DNA from: Poa pratensis
Taxonomy: Eukaryota > Streptophyta > Magnoliopsida > Poales > Poaceae
Direction: 5' to 3'
Assembly: GCA_947311845.1 (NCBI GenBank)
Contig: CAMZMU010000041.1
Span: 134,973,849 to 135,037,848, forward strand
Length of the DNA: 64,000 bases
The notes beneath the pieces were generated by a model. The model saw only the letters and a program-made list of their open reading frames with translations, made no database searches and was not told the DNA's origin. A program made the position numbers and the translations under genes. Of the stretch, positions 44,066 to 55,305 are shown in pieces. The first letter of the stretch is position 1; every line of letters begins with the position of its first letter.

Positions 44066-45944
44066 GTGAAGGCTGCTTCAGCTTCTGGCGTCCACTCGAA
44101 CTTGTCCGCCTTCTTCATCAGTCGATAGAATGGTAAAGCCTTTTCACCCAGTTTGCTGATGAATCGACTGAGCGCTGCTACTCGTCCTGCTAGTTTCTGC
44201 ACATCATGAAGCTTTGAAGGCCTTTGCATTGTGAGGATGGCCTGTATTTTCTCCGGGTCTGCTTCGATTCCACGGGCAGAGACTAGGTACCCTAGGAGCT
44301 GCCCGGCTGGAACGCCGAACGTGCACTTCTTAGGATTGAGCTTGATATGGAAGCGTTTGAGGTTTGCGAACGTCTCCCTCAAATCGTCGAGTAGTGTGTG
44401 TTCTTCCCTTGTGGTAATGACAATGTCATCCACGTAGACCTGGACGTTGCGTCCGATTTGCTTTTTGAGGCAGTCCTGCATCATGCGCTGGTATGTTGCA
44501 CCCGCGTTTTTAGCCCAAAGGGCATAGTTGTGTAGCAGTAGACCCCGAGTGGGGTTATGAACGCCGTTTTTTCTTCGTCTTCTTGCTTCATCCTTATCTG
44601 GTGATAACCTGAGTAAGCATCCAGAAAGGAGAGTCGTGCGCATCCGGCGGTGGAGTCGACGATCTGGTCGATTCGGGGTAGCGGGAAGTGATCCTTTGGA
44701 CAGCACTTGTTCAGCGCTGTGAAGTCCACGCACATCCGAAGGATGTCTGTATGCTTCTTTTCTACGAGTACGGGGTTGGCCACCCATTGTGATTTCTTGA
44801 TTTCCCTAATGAATCCTGCTGCGAGTAACCGGTCGACTTCAGATTCGACTGCGGTTCGCTTTGGGCCGGAGATTCGACGCATCGTTTGCTTGACTGGCTT
44901 TGCATCTGGAAACAATTGGAGAGAGTGCTCGGCGAATTCCCTGGGAATACCTGGCATGTCGGCTGGACACCACGCAAATATTTCCCAGTTCTCACGGAGG
45001 AATTCGACGAGCGCGCCTTCCTATGCGATAGGCAGGCTCGAAGATAGTTGACTGTCTTGGACGGATCGGTCGGGTGCACCTGATGCGACCTTGTGTCATT
45101 TGTAGCATTGAAGGATCTGTCGACTGCCAACTTCTTATGCTCCGGAAGGAGTGTGCGGTCGTTGGAAATCGCCAGTCGGCGAGTGATTCTTCCACCCCGA
45201 ACATCTCGGAGATTTTGCTGAACTCGCGGTCGCAAGCATCGGACCTTTGAAAGTTTCCACGGACAGTGATGACTCCCTTTGGTCCTGGCATCTTCAGCGT
45301 GAGGTACGCGTAGTGTGGCACCGCCATGAATCGAGCAAACGTCGGGCGACCAAGAATAGCATGGTATTGTGATTTCCAGTCGACGACCTCGAACAATCGA
45401 CTCTGTCCTGAAGTGGCTTTTGTCCCCGAACGTAACGTCGAGTTGTATGGTGCCTTCTGGGCTAATTGCTTTGCCAGGAACGATACCGTGGAAGGTATTT
45501 GAAGATTTTGGGAGGTTTTCGACTGACCTGTTCATTTTGCGGAGCGTGTCCGCGAAGATGATGTTTATGCCGCTGCCTCCATCCATGAAGACCTTGGTCA
45601 TGGCGTAGCCTCCTATTTGCGCGTCGAGTACCAGAGCCGCGTGCCCTGGTCGAACTACAGCTGGGGGATGATCCTCTCGACTGAAGCTTATGATGGTTTC
45701 CGATCCCTTCAGAAATTGGCACGGCAGGAGGTGCCATGACAGCCATGTTCACCTGTCGAGTGATTAGCTTTTGCTGCCTGTTGGAGGGGCGACCCTTTTG
45801 TATCATGTACATCTGCCCGTGGGGCTGTGGATATTGATCATCTTCCGCCCGTAGTACGGGTTGTATGGCACCTGCGAGGTTTGCGCCTGGAGCAGGCTGT
45901 GGTGGTGGTTGCGGTGGCGGCTGTGGCGCCATGAGAGCGGGCAC
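44066..45944 (-). pseudogene. Element B' protease and partial RT
   Basis: Minus strand. The protease DGGSG motif is near 45570, the shared UAG at 45021-45023, and RT motifs FLDAYSGYHQI and YVDD (44425-44436) follow. Coding ends at the deletion junction inside the RT connection region (EAEAAFTD). Frame shifts occur near 45045, 45160, 45395 and 44513 relative to B. Without RNase H and integrase it cannot act by itself. Confidence 0.82.
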
Positions 45945-46052
45945 AGCGTTCGGCTGTGGTGGGTGCAGGCGTGGGCTGAGCAGGTGCTGGGCCGTACCTT
46001 TTGAGTCGTATCATGTAGTCAGTCGCCATTTGGTCGAATTCCCTGCAGTTCC

Positions 46053-48588
46053 TTAGGGTGTGATTGGAGCGTAGTTTTCCGTCGTCCCCCTTGAAGAGGT
46101 GGAATCTGCACCAGTCGTCCATCTTTTCCTCGAATGACCGCTCGGGTTTTGCGTCGCTGCGTTTGCGCCATTCTTGCCTTTTGTAGCTGTCGCTCCGCTG
46201 CTCGCGATCTCGACTGTCCGTCGATCATCCGAGCGTCGATTGCTTCTATCTTGGTCTCCCGGGTTGTGTGTATCCAGCCGCCATGAACTCGGGTCTGTTA
46301 TCGTCGTAAGGACGTTTGGAACGTTTGCGCCTGCGATCTTCTCTGTATGAATCTCTGCGGCCTCGACTGCCGCTTTCGTAGTTGTCGCGTGTTGGGGAAG
46401 CACGGGATCTGCGTACAGAATCCTCTCCATCTGCCCACTCAGTCGCAACTTTGATGAGGTCAGCCAGGGAGGTTGGCTTTTCACGACCAAGTGCCTCTTT
46501 GAAGTCCTTCCTGGCGAGACCTTGTATGAAGGCATCCATGGCCCTGTCTTCTGACACTTTGCCAACCGAATTGCGTATTTCGGTCCACCGCCGTATGTAT
46601 GATCTCAACGACTCGTCTGATCGTTGAGTGCATGCCTTAATTCTCGAATGTCTTCGGGCGCTCACACAGAGGCTCGAAGTTTTTGATGAAGTCTCTGCGG
46701 AAATCGTCCCACGAGTCGTATGATGATGGAGGGAGCGACTTGAGCCAGTCGCGGGCAGTTCCTTCGAGCATAAGTCGTATGTACTGCATCGCCGTGGTGT
46801 TCGTGCCACGCTGGCATGCCACGGCGAGTCTGTAATCTTCTAGCCACCCAGAAGGTTCTTGGCGACCGTTGTACTTGGGTTGTTCGCCTGTCAACTTGAA
46901 CCGTTTGGGCATCCGCGTCTCACGGATGCGTCGAGTGAAGCACAATGCTCCGCATGGCTCTGGTTCACGATCAGAGTATGAATCGCTGCTATAGGATCTT
47001 CGAGATCTGCTTCTGCTGGACCTGTGCCGGCGCGTGCTTCTCCTTCCTTCATCCGAGTGGTGGCTGCGACCACTGCGATGATGTGCTGCGTGTCGTGAGT
47101 CGACTATGTCGCGATCGCGATTCCTTGCTGGAGTTTTGTCTTCTGGCTGTATAGCCTGTGCCGCTAGAGCTAGCGATTTGAGTTGTTGGCGATGCAGGGC
47201 TGCGTTAGGGTCATTCGCCGGAGGTTGCATTGCCTTGAGGTAAGCACCTACGGAGAATAATGCACCCGCAGCAGTTTTGGGCACTGGGATTCCGTTAGCG
47301 TCCTCTGTCATGAACGACAGGTTACGGGTGATTGCTACCCTTTCATGTTCTGGAAGGCTTGCCAACCGCGACCTAGGTCGTGGGGTTGGTTGCATTGTGG
47401 ACCCGAGGGATTGCTCCCTTCTTCGGGCACTCGAGAGGCTGGCTTGCCTTTTGCGCTCTCGAGCGTCGCTCGGTAGTTTTGCAGTCGAATTGACTCCTGC
47501 CAGTTGAAGTACTGGAAGGTCAACATCTCCTCTGGGGTGGAATTTGGTGGCATCATTGTGCACTCCTTTATGACTTTATCTGCTTTTGCTGCCATCTCCT
47601 CCGTGATTGTCAAGGTTGTGACCCCATCCGGCATGGTTACCGTGCATGGGAATTGTGCAGGCCTGCGAGCGGCTGCGTCTGCGGATGATTCTGCGGTGAA
47701 GGCCACGTAGACCTGATGGGGCGTGACCCGAGGACAGGTGTATGTGCTGTCGATTCCAGTCATGGACTCGACGTCGCCGTCGAGGCTCATGTCAGAGCCA
47801 GTATGTTCATCGAGTAGATCTTCGAGGCGAATCTCGTTGTGCGTGCTCATCGCCTATGCTCATCTCGGTGTTGGCGAAGCCATTATGGATTTCTGAGTCG
47901 AGGTTGGTGTTGGTGAAGATCTCCGAGTCGACGTTGCTGTCGTTATGAATCGCGGGCTCGTAGAAGTCATCGAGGGAGATCCCGCAGTCGAAACTCTCGT
48001 CGAGTGGTAGGTTGAAGTCGACGTTGCTTGTGCGGTATGCTGATTCTGCCTCCTCGCCTTGGAGTTCCGTCATCATGAACCTGTCGAGCTCGCCGGTCGA
48101 CATGGTTGTTGCGGGCGAGCAGGCTTCAGGAATCGACGACGGGGCGAGCGCAGTCGACGGAGCCTCGAGTGCGCCCAGCACCGGTTGTTGCGGATCTGTC
48201 GAGTCCTGCGTGCCAAGATTGTTTACGAAAAAATTGAATGCTCCAACAGTTAACTCAAACCTGATTCAAGGCCGGAAAACGCCTCCTGAAGCTCTGGCGA
48301 GTGCGGATTGAAATTCATTGGAAGAGCAGATGCGCTTTTTGCGGGTGAAGCGGGCAGGCCCGCTTTTCGAGTGGATCGGCGAGTCGCCGTGTGTCGCCTG
48401 GATCGGCGAGTTGCTGTTTGCTGACATGGCCGGCGAGTTGCCGTTTGCAGATGAGATCGGCGAGTTGCCGTTTGCTGGTGTGATCGGCGATTTGCCGTTT
48501 GCTGTTGGGACCGGCGAAACTTCGAGTCCAGCGCTATTTTTCCCACAGACGGCGCCACTTGACGAGGGGTAGACTCATCAAGACCCAT
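46053..48588 (-). pseudogene. Element B' gag
   Basis: Minus strand. ATG at 48588 lies in the LTR as in B. Pieces are 48588-48250 (minisatellite part), 48181-47807, 47850-47335 and 47563-46637 (gag core up to FEPLCERPKTFE), 46809-46246 (basic tail ending QPGRPR) and 46122-45838 (WCRFH...HTLRNC knuckle). The break after QPGRPR is shared with B copy 1. Others, such as the one in PKTFE near 46637, are private. Confidence 0.8.
48540..48557 (-). other. Element B' primer-binding site
   Basis: TGGCGCCGTCTGTGGGAA on the minus strand, two bases inside the 5' LTR. Identical to the site in B. Confidence 0.8.
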
Positions 48589-49043
48589 GGTTAAGGTCCC
48601 TAGGTTATGAATATGGGGGAGAGAACGTGGTAGAGCTGGAAGTATCGTCGGCTGACAAGCAGGGCAAAGATTTTACCCAGGTTCAGGGCCCTCGTGTGGA
48701 GGTAACACCCCTACGTCCTGCCTGTCTGTTATTGCTTTGTGAATATGATGGTTACAAGGTCCCGGCGAGATGTCGATCTCGCTAGGGTTTGTGGCTCTGG
48801 TACGTGTCTGGTTCGATGGCCCTCCCAGTCCTTAAATAATAGGCTGGGTCTCGGGTGTTCGTAACCGACTCGATTTACAAGTAAGGAAACTCTAAACCGA
48901 CTATTGCTTCGCCAAACTTGGAGGATACTCCATCTTCGTGGGCCTCCCTTCATGGGCTTCATGTAGGCTCTGATAGTTGGGCCTAGTCCATACGTGCACC
49001 AGGTACCCTCATGGTAGGGTACCCGATAGGCATACCCATGTCA
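48560..49043 (-). repeat. Element B' 5' LTR
   Basis: A 484-bp LTR read on the minus strand from TGACATGGG at 49043. It carries small deletions near 48789-48810 relative to its partner, so its two LTRs look more different than those of B. Confidence 0.88.
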
Positions 49044-49048
49044 CCGTG

Positions 49049-49416
49049 GCTGTGGAGTGGACTCCCGGAAGGCATAGTGCTCTTAGGGGTACTGCTACCG
49101 GTGCAGGCGGTTAGAGTACTTGTCATCTAAGAGATCTCCTCTGAAAACTTGACGGCGCGTTAGTGCAAAGGGAGGTTTGGGAAATGACCCCGGGAGTTGA
49201 GACCTAGGGTTGCATTCATCTGAACTTACATTCTAAATTTACATTTTCTGAATTACATTCAGTTATGCTTTCCCTGGGTACATATCTAGCCTATGCTACT
49301 AAGGCCAGCTCAGAGCTCCTGGCTGTGCAGACTTGTCTTCTGTTTTATTGCCTGCCAGGTGCACGCCTTTTCCTTCGGGGACGCCTGGAGGGAGGGAGGG
49401 CACTTGCGCAGGATCT
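49049..49416. other. Element A copy 2 noncoding region after B'
   Basis: Resumes A sequence (GCTGTGGAGTGGACTCC) after the B' target duplication. Equivalent to 34966-35329 in copy 1. No gene. Confidence 0.6.
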
Positions 49417-49893
49417 TCAGGGACCCCACGGGCCAGGAAAGTTCCTAGCAAACCCCGGGACATGCTGGTTGCAGACAAAGTACACATGGTCCACGAACCT
49501 GTCCATGGCATCCTCTTCCTCCTACACGGGAAGGAGAAAGCAAGTCAAGACAAGAGTTCTTCAAGATCTACTCACCCAACAAGGAAGCCTTGCCTCGAAC
49601 ACATCGTCAAGTTCGCGGAGGAGTTGAGTCAATCGTGGATTGCCTGCGGCTTCTCTCCACAAGTCCTCCTTGATGATATCCTTCCGGGTGGCTAACGCCA
49701 CTGCTGCCTCCATGGCGGCGGAGCCAGCAATGTTCCCCACCGCAGGAAAAACTAAAGAAGGGCGAGGACAAGGAGCGGCCTCCTTTTCATCAGCGGCTCG
49801 GACTCCAGCTTCGCTGGGTGCCTCCGCCGCGCCTCGAAAGATGGACTCCGCCATTGACACGTCGGACAAGGCCATCTCTACTTCGCCAGACAT
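49417..49893 (-). CDS. Element A copy 2 antisense gene 2 (unknown, two exons)
   Basis: Start ATG at 49893 (MSGEVEMALSDVSM). Exon 1 is 49893-49576 (106 codons, open to the donor). The intron is 49575-49522 (GTGAGT...TTCCCGTGTAG, 54 nt). Exon 2 is 49521-49417 (34 codons and TGA). Together they encode about 140 residues: an acidic Ala-rich N-terminus, a Pro/Val/Ala-rich centre and LTQLLRELDDVF before the junction, then EEEDAMDRFVDH and a Phe/Pro-rich end. Copy 1 has a stop at the exon 1 end. I do not recognise the family. The short intron is the weak point; without splicing the frame ends four codons later. Confidence 0.5.
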
Positions 49894-49977
49894 TGTTCTG
49901 CGGGACGTGGAGAGGCAAAGGAAGAAGAGGAGCGGAGCAAGGCGAGAAGATGTGGCGAATAGGCTGGGTCTGAGGGC

Positions 49978-49987
49978 TTTTTATAGG
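49978..49987 (-). promoter_or_regulatory. TATA box of antisense gene 2 (A copy 2)
   Basis: CCTATAAAAA on the minus strand, about 88 bp upstream of the ATG at 49893. Conserved with copy 1. Confidence 0.65.
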
Positions 49988-50283
49988 CCTCTCATCCCCC
50001 ACCTACCCCCAGGCGGTACGGCTGCCGCAGTAATGGGAGCGCGTTTTGCAAAAAACTCGTTCTCATTCACACGAGCGCGACACGGAGACAAGGAGGAAAC
50101 AAGATCTTCTTCATTTACAAGGACTACAAGGGGGCGATCTTTTTTACAACAAAATGGTTGGCTCCCATCGAGCAAGGAGCACCGCCGTACAATGGAAGGC
50201 GCTACTTCCAGAAGTACGTCGTCAAGGCCGCCGGGGAGAAGGTCAACGAGATCTCCATGGCGCCCGCCCGAAGCTCCTCGCCT

Positions 50284-50870
50284 TCAAGAAGATGAGCTCT
50301 CCTCGGCCTTGATGTCGGATGAGCTTTCCTCATCATCATCCCCGTCGTAGGAGATCGAGCTGCCGTTGTTGCTCTCCATGCAGCACTTCACGCGTCCGCC
50401 ATCGACACCGAAGATCTTCACGGAGAGCGTCGCATTTCCGTCGTACCGGAACGCCAAGCATTGCCCCGGGACAGGCGGCGGGCGCGGGAGAACGACTTCC
50501 ACCCCTGACCCAGGAGCATGGCGCCTTCAGCGGTGCGCTCCGCCAGGGCCCAGGAGGGGCCATTGGGGCAGCCTTCCACCTGCAGCTAGAAGCCGGAGGG
50601 TCTGATATCTTCCGTCGCCGTCGCAAAGGGATCCGGCAGGAGAAGCCGGCTGCGAGGCCTGTGGTTCAGATCCACGATGAACTTGAACGGCGCGAAGCTA
50701 GTATGAACCATGCTCCTAGGAGGAGGAGCAGCGGTGCCGCGACCTCCACGGCCGCCGCGACCGCGAATCCCACGACCTCGCGGAGCAGCTCGACCACGAG
50801 TGGAGGGGCCACTCTCCGCAGCAGCTGAAGAAGAACGAAGGCGCCCAACTCCTCTCTTCACTCTCGCCAT
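50284..50870 (-). pseudogene. Antisense B3-domain gene (A copy 2)
   Basis: Start ATG at 50870. It has the same plan as copy 1: an Arg/Gly-rich N-terminus, a B3 domain (RPRSRLLLPDPFA ... LAFRYDGNATLSVKIFGVDG) and an acidic Ser-rich tail ending ESSSS at TGA 50284-50286. A TAG stands where copy 1 has TGG (near 50586), two codons before copy 1's own stop. One C is missing in a C-run near 50466, shifting frame before QCLAFRYDG. The tail is in the probable original frame here. Since the two nonsense changes differ, the gene was open when the copies separated. Confidence 0.7.
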
Positions 50871-50948
50871 TGGCGCTGGCAGCTTGTGGGGAGGCCTGGA
50901 GTTGGACTGAGGAAGAAGATGGACAAAAATGCAAGGGGCGCGCCCTGC

Positions 50949-50956
50949 TTTTATAG
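50949..50956 (-). promoter_or_regulatory. TATA box of the antisense B3 gene (A copy 2)
   Basis: CTATAAAA on the minus strand, about 80 bp upstream of the ATG at 50870, as in copy 1. Confidence 0.68.
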
Positions 50957-51177
50957 CCTCGGCGGCGCCTCTGTAAGGCGTCTCCTCGTTCTTTCCGTTA
51001 CTGGGAATCGAGGGGGCCATCGCAGTCACTCCCCTGAGTGGAGTAGCTCCAATACCGTCAAGACCATTGATGAAGCAAAAGAAGAAGACCAGATGCCCGG
51101 GGACCCACTTTGACCTATCTTTAGGCCATAGCCCCGGCAGCTAGAGCAAGAGCTGCCGGGACTATGCCCGGGGCTAC

Positions 51178-52111
51178 TGTCGCAGCAGTGGAACACGGGA
51201 TTCCGCTAGTGCTGCCAAAGTGGGTCCACCCCATGTGGGCCCAAGATGAAGATGGACAAGACCAAGACTCAAGTCAACCTGGCGGGTTCACCGTCAGGCC
51301 AAGCAAAGCCTACGTCGACAAGGGGCTCCGGTCCTGCGGGCCTGCCGGGTCCCCAAACCAAGCAAGAAGGCAAGGAAGGACCCGAGAGCCCGAGTTCCCG
51401 GCAGGAGGTCGGGCTACCTCTCGGGTACTTCCCCACATCACTGTGGATAAGCTCTCCACCTCACGCTAGAAGACCTCAGAAGATTTGGGAAGCAAAGGCG
51501 AAGGTGGCGCGGGCAGGAAGCACAACCCGTGGTGGTGTCAGCCCCTGTCCACCCCAAGGCGGACGCTCCCACCTAACCCAAAGGAGACGCTAGGCTGAGA
51601 AGAGGCCACGTCTCCCCCTAAACTAGATAAGGATGGTTCTTCACGCTGAAGGTCCCTCGTGCCCCTCACGTGACCCTGTGGCAACCCCTTAGCCTATAAA
51701 AGGAGGACCAAGACACGGAGGAGGGGGGAGAAGGAACGGAACAAGTCGAACCTGAGCAAGACTAGACTAGGGCTGCGAAGGTAGAGGGGAAGGTGATCTC
51801 CTCCGGGTCAGGATCTGTCCTTCTTCTACCTCTAGCTGAAACCCTTCCGGGTACCCCATCCGGAAGGCTCCATTGTAAGCCACACTATGAAGAACCCATC
51901 AATCCAGACATGCAGGAGTAGGGCTTTTAGCCTCCGGGCGGCCTGAACCTGGGTAGCTCCTTGTGTCCCTTTGGTTGCATGCTTTGATCGTGGAGAGGAG
52001 AGTTTGATGTAGACTCCGCCCGAGAAGACGATTCTCAGCCTCCTTCGCGCCCCGTGCCGAACCTAAAAGGGGTATCCTCTACTCTCGGTGTCCGTGCATC
52101 GAGACACGACG
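51178..52111 (+). repeat. Element A 3' LTR
   Basis: A 934-bp LTR. The last base is G instead of A (GACACGACG), a single change of the terminal CA. ATGTC follows at 52112-52116. Confidence 0.88.
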
Positions 52112-52116
52112 ATGTC
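52112..52116. other. Target-site duplication, right (element A)
   Basis: ATGTC, identical to 6102-6106. Confidence 0.8.
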
Positions 52117-53400
52117 ATTTTTTTCATTTAAAATTTCCGCAAATTTCTATTGCTTACCCTGTCATTTTATGGCATCATTTCATTTCCAAACAAGTTATAA
52201 GCGAAGAATTGGGATTTACGTACAGATATGCAAATTTATGAAAATGACCCCACTGGAACATGCATGATCAATGATCCCACAGAAGTCTCCACTGTTCACA
52301 CCTCTATTTCCCATTGATTATGCAGTCATAAAATGAAACCAACAAAACAAACGACATTTGACACGTTTGTCCATGTAGACGGACAGTTAGTAATTAAATG
52401 GAGTGTGGCCTACACACTTTCCTCGGAACACTGCATAGTACGGCAATCTACATACACTGCGTGTTCATGCTAACAGACAGCTAATTAAGTTTAAAGAAAA
52501 AACAGCTAATTAAGCGGCTGGTACAGAGTAGTGCTCAACGAGTCGGATGGCGCGTCAAGTCAGTGCACAACGAGTAGATGAACGTGCGCAGGAGTCCGCT
52601 AATCATGGTGCTAAGCTTCAATATAATCCTGTCTAAAATTTTATACTGTATTTACTAATTGAAGACACCATACGAGGCACCACGTTAATCCTGGAGAATG
52701 CATAACAAATAACCGTAAGATGTAAAATCTATGGATAGGATAACAAATAACCGTAAGATGTAAAATCTATGGATAGGATCTAAAGATCGTAACTCATGGC
52801 TTGGCAAGAGTCCTAGAAGCATACACCACGTTAATCCTTGAAAAATATAACGTCAACCGTCGGATGGAGCTTAACAATGTAATATAACCATTAGATCTGT
52901 GGTTGGGTCCCGTGAGTTACCGTTGTTCTATTGGCATTTGTCATCGCACGGTGGTTCGAATCCTAGGAGTAGCAAATAATTATATCTTTGCCCGTCGAAA
53001 AAAGTGGTGCACAACCATGCAGAGCAGTCGCTGCTGCTCCTGTCGCAGGTGTCTGTGCTGCGTTTCTGCCATGGCTCATGTAAATTCCTACTCGGTAGCG
53101 TAGTTTACTTATTTCAAGATTTCTCGCTTATGACAGGACTCTCTCCATATAGTACTACGCACTGCCCAATCATGTACGGAAGACATGCATGCATCGGGAC
53201 ACACAGTGATACGAGAATGCAGTAATGTTGAAATCAGGTGTGACTGCATGTCAAAGAAAAGTTGATAATATTAATATTTTTATATTTAATTAGTACCACA
53301 CGTCAGATCTAAATCCTGTTTTCTGCTGTGAAATAGTACATTTACTAATTCGGTACGAACCAGTTGTTATTCACATGCATAGATCCAAGGTGTAGGCTTT
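52117..53400. other. AT-rich flank with a 38-bp tandem duplication
   Basis: No gene is supported. A segment beginning TAACAAATAACCGTAAGATG is present twice in tandem, at about 52703-52740 and 52741-52778. The rest is AT-rich sequence without a recognisable element. It may be the interior of the Helitron that ends at 53956. Confidence 0.4.
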
Positions 53401-53421
53401 CTATATCGTACATAATTCAAG

Positions 53422-53740
53422 CTCATAAGATGAGACTAGGTTTATACACTCAAAATAGTTTTCTCGATATAATATAATTTAATTTAAGCTATAAAGGTAC
53501 AGTTTTTGGTATACGAGTGTGCAATCTGATTCCAAATAATGAATATTAATAGTTCTTAATGCATGCAGATATAAAGTTATCATAAGATGAGAGTAGGTTT
53601 ATACACTCAAGTTAGTTTCTCCATATAATAGAATTTAGTTTAAGCTATAAAGCTACACTTTTTTGGTATACGGGTCTACAATCAAATTCGAAATAATGAA
53701 CATTACTAGATCTTAATGCACACATATATAAAGTTAATGG
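53422..53740. repeat. Tandem duplication of about 160 bp
   Basis: Two imperfect units start at about 53422 and 53581. Both contain CATAAGATGAGA, GGTTTATACACTCAA, TTTAAGCTATAAAG and TTTTGGTATACG in the same order. They differ by many substitutions, so the duplication is old. Confidence 0.65.
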
Positions 53741-53927
53741 GCTGTTGAAATATAATAAAAAACCATGCTTTCATGTGAAGCTTCATTTTGAAACTTATTT
53801 AAAGAATTAACTTATTGGCATAGACAACCAAGAAAAACAATTACATGCTTTCAGAATTAAAGTTGGAAACGATATCCCCCAAATGGCAGTGGAACTTCTT
53901 CGCTATTTTTGTCAACATGAAAACTAG

Positions 53928-53956
53928 CCCGTGCAGATGCACGGGTTAACAACTAG
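53928..53956 (+). mobile_element. Helitron-type 3' terminus
   Basis: A 7-bp stem CCCGTGC/GCACGGG with an AGAT loop (53928-53945) is followed 8 bp later by CTAG at 53953-53956 and a host T. Hairpin plus CTRR end before T is the classical Helitron 3' structure. No 5' terminus could be located with confidence, and it may lie left of the A insertion. No Rep/helicase is seen. Confidence 0.55.
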
Positions 53957-53957
53957 T

Positions 53958-55060
53958 GTATGTAATTATATTTGGATTAAAAGATACTCTCGTTATATGA
54001 GTATACTAATCTATGAATTAGTCAGATAATTTCTTAATAGGATATTTTCTCATTATTGAGTAAATTTCTTTTGTATGCCATGTTGTTCGAAACTAGCTTC
54101 ACTCACTGCCCCCGGTCAGGGAACAGTTTTGCTTGGATTGGATGCCAAAACCTGCTGACAAAGGAACAGCGCCTCTAATCGAGTACCACAACGGCTCCCT
54201 ACTGTATCGGTCCTCGGACTTACTGACAAGACCTCGGTACAAAAGCTATTGAGGTACTGTATGAAGAACAGTGCAAGACTTTAATCTTTCACAGGAGCTA
54301 GGCATGGTACGAACACTACTCTGATTCAGAAATTAATCATAGGTTTTGATTTCTGAGCACTGAGAAATAATCTGGAAAAAACTGCAAGACCAAACAGAGG
54401 ATGCAGATGATAGAGAGCTGAAGAACCATAAGGAAATAACTAGTTGAATTCGGCACGGCGACACGCCGCGCCCTTTAAGAGAAAATTTATGTATTAAATG
54501 CAGTGGCATAATATATGTTGCAAGCAGGTTGTGGAGATTATGATTTTCATGTTACATTACAGTTCGTATGCTTAGCTAACTGTAACAATATGTATGCGCT
54601 GTAATATAGGTGCATAATTACACAAAGATTGCATTAGCTAGCCGGGTGTTTGTCCATGCAGAAACAGATAGATTTAGTAACATAGCTGAACAGCTGCATG
54701 TATTCTATTTACAAAACGTTGAAAAGCAGGAACATGCTGCTGATTCGATTGACATAATGGATTGATGATTGTCAAAGAAGTAGCGGCTTGATCAATATGG
54801 TAGCCGTGTCGTCATCACAGAAATTACGATGTAGTGGTGCCATCCTTCATGATTGCCTTAGGGGCAGCGGCTTGATCGATATGGTAGCCGCGTTGTCGTC
54901 ACCGAAACTGTCACATGGGATTTATATTAGGTTAATCTAAGTTCTGACCTGAAATGTATTCAAATGGAGTGTGTTAGAAGCCATACGGAGTTTGTGTAAC
55001 GGTTGTGTCACTGGCACGAAAAAAATATACATACCTGTCTTTGTAGCCTTAGTTGACGTT
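53958..55060. other. Unassigned AT-rich sequence
   Basis: No supportable gene. A repeat AGCGGCTTGATC[A/G]ATATGG occurs at 54782-54815 and 54866-54900. On the minus strand it reads as degenerate ATISIKPL / ATILIKPL peptides, possibly from exons of the small minus-strand gene at 55063. Confidence 0.35.
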
Positions 55061-55062
55061 CC

Positions 55063-55305
55063 TCAGTCTGATGACAATAATTGTACAGAAACTTCATTTC
55101 TGGTGCCTTCATAGTAAGCTGTCATCGGCAATGCATTGTAAGAGCTGGAAACCAATGTAGGAATAAGAGGAATAATTTTAGGAGCGGATGTATCAGTACA
55201 TGGGATTTCGTCGACGACGCTGTTGTCGGTGTCGGCGAAAGTGTCGGCGACGGCGTTGGTGTCCGTAGCGGCAGAGTAGTTGTCTTGCAACCTGCATTGA
55301 TACAT
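55063..55305 (-). CDS. Small minus-strand reading frame of unknown function
   Basis: Eighty codons from ATG 55305 to TGA 55063. The protein is Thr/Ala/Asp-rich (ATDTNAVADTFADTDN) and has no recognised domain. A TATATAAATA box lies about 100 bp upstream on the minus strand (near 55405). Start and upstream sequence are duplicated at 55605-55918 without the coding part. It may be a small gene, one exon of a larger one, or chance. Confidence is low. Confidence 0.3.
   Translation of the reverse strand: MYQCRLQDNYSAATDTNAVADTFADTDNSVVDEIPCTDTSAPKIIPLIPTLVSSSYNALPMTAYYEGTRNEVSVQLLSSD

Larger units (their letters stand above)
42834..49043 (-). mobile_element. Gypsy element B', internally deleted, minus strand, nested in A copy 2
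   Basis: LTRs at 48560-49043 (5') and 42834-43316 (3') enclose gag, protease and the first part of RT, then the 3' noncoding region. Relative to B, about 7 kb is missing: the rest of RT, RNase H, integrase, the hairpin array and the antisense gene. The element is flanked by perfect CCGTG duplications (42829-42833 and 49044-49048), so the deletion happened before or after a normal integration, without disturbing the ends. Confidence 0.88.
6107..52111 (+). mobile_element. Gypsy element A, tandem LTR-INT-LTR-INT-LTR array
   Basis: Three LTRs of about 930 bp (6107-7039, 37094-38021, 51178-52111) enclose two internal regions in the same orientation. Each internal region has a primer site, gag, protease, integrase, two antisense genes and a GGGGCTAC polypurine tract. 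Neither has RT or RNase H. Only the outer ends carry a target duplication (ATGTC); the middle LTR is shared. Copy 1 is interrupted by element B and copy 2 by element B'. Each copy retains the empty site of the other's insertion (34961-34965 in copy 1, 38049-38053 in copy 2), so B and B' arrived after the duplication or were not carried through it. Gag, protease and integrase are of the plant Tat type. I do not give a family name. Confidence 0.85.

Noticed and set aside
52703..52778. CRISPR-like or satellite array
   Set aside because: Only two adjacent units of about 38 bp; a simple local duplication.
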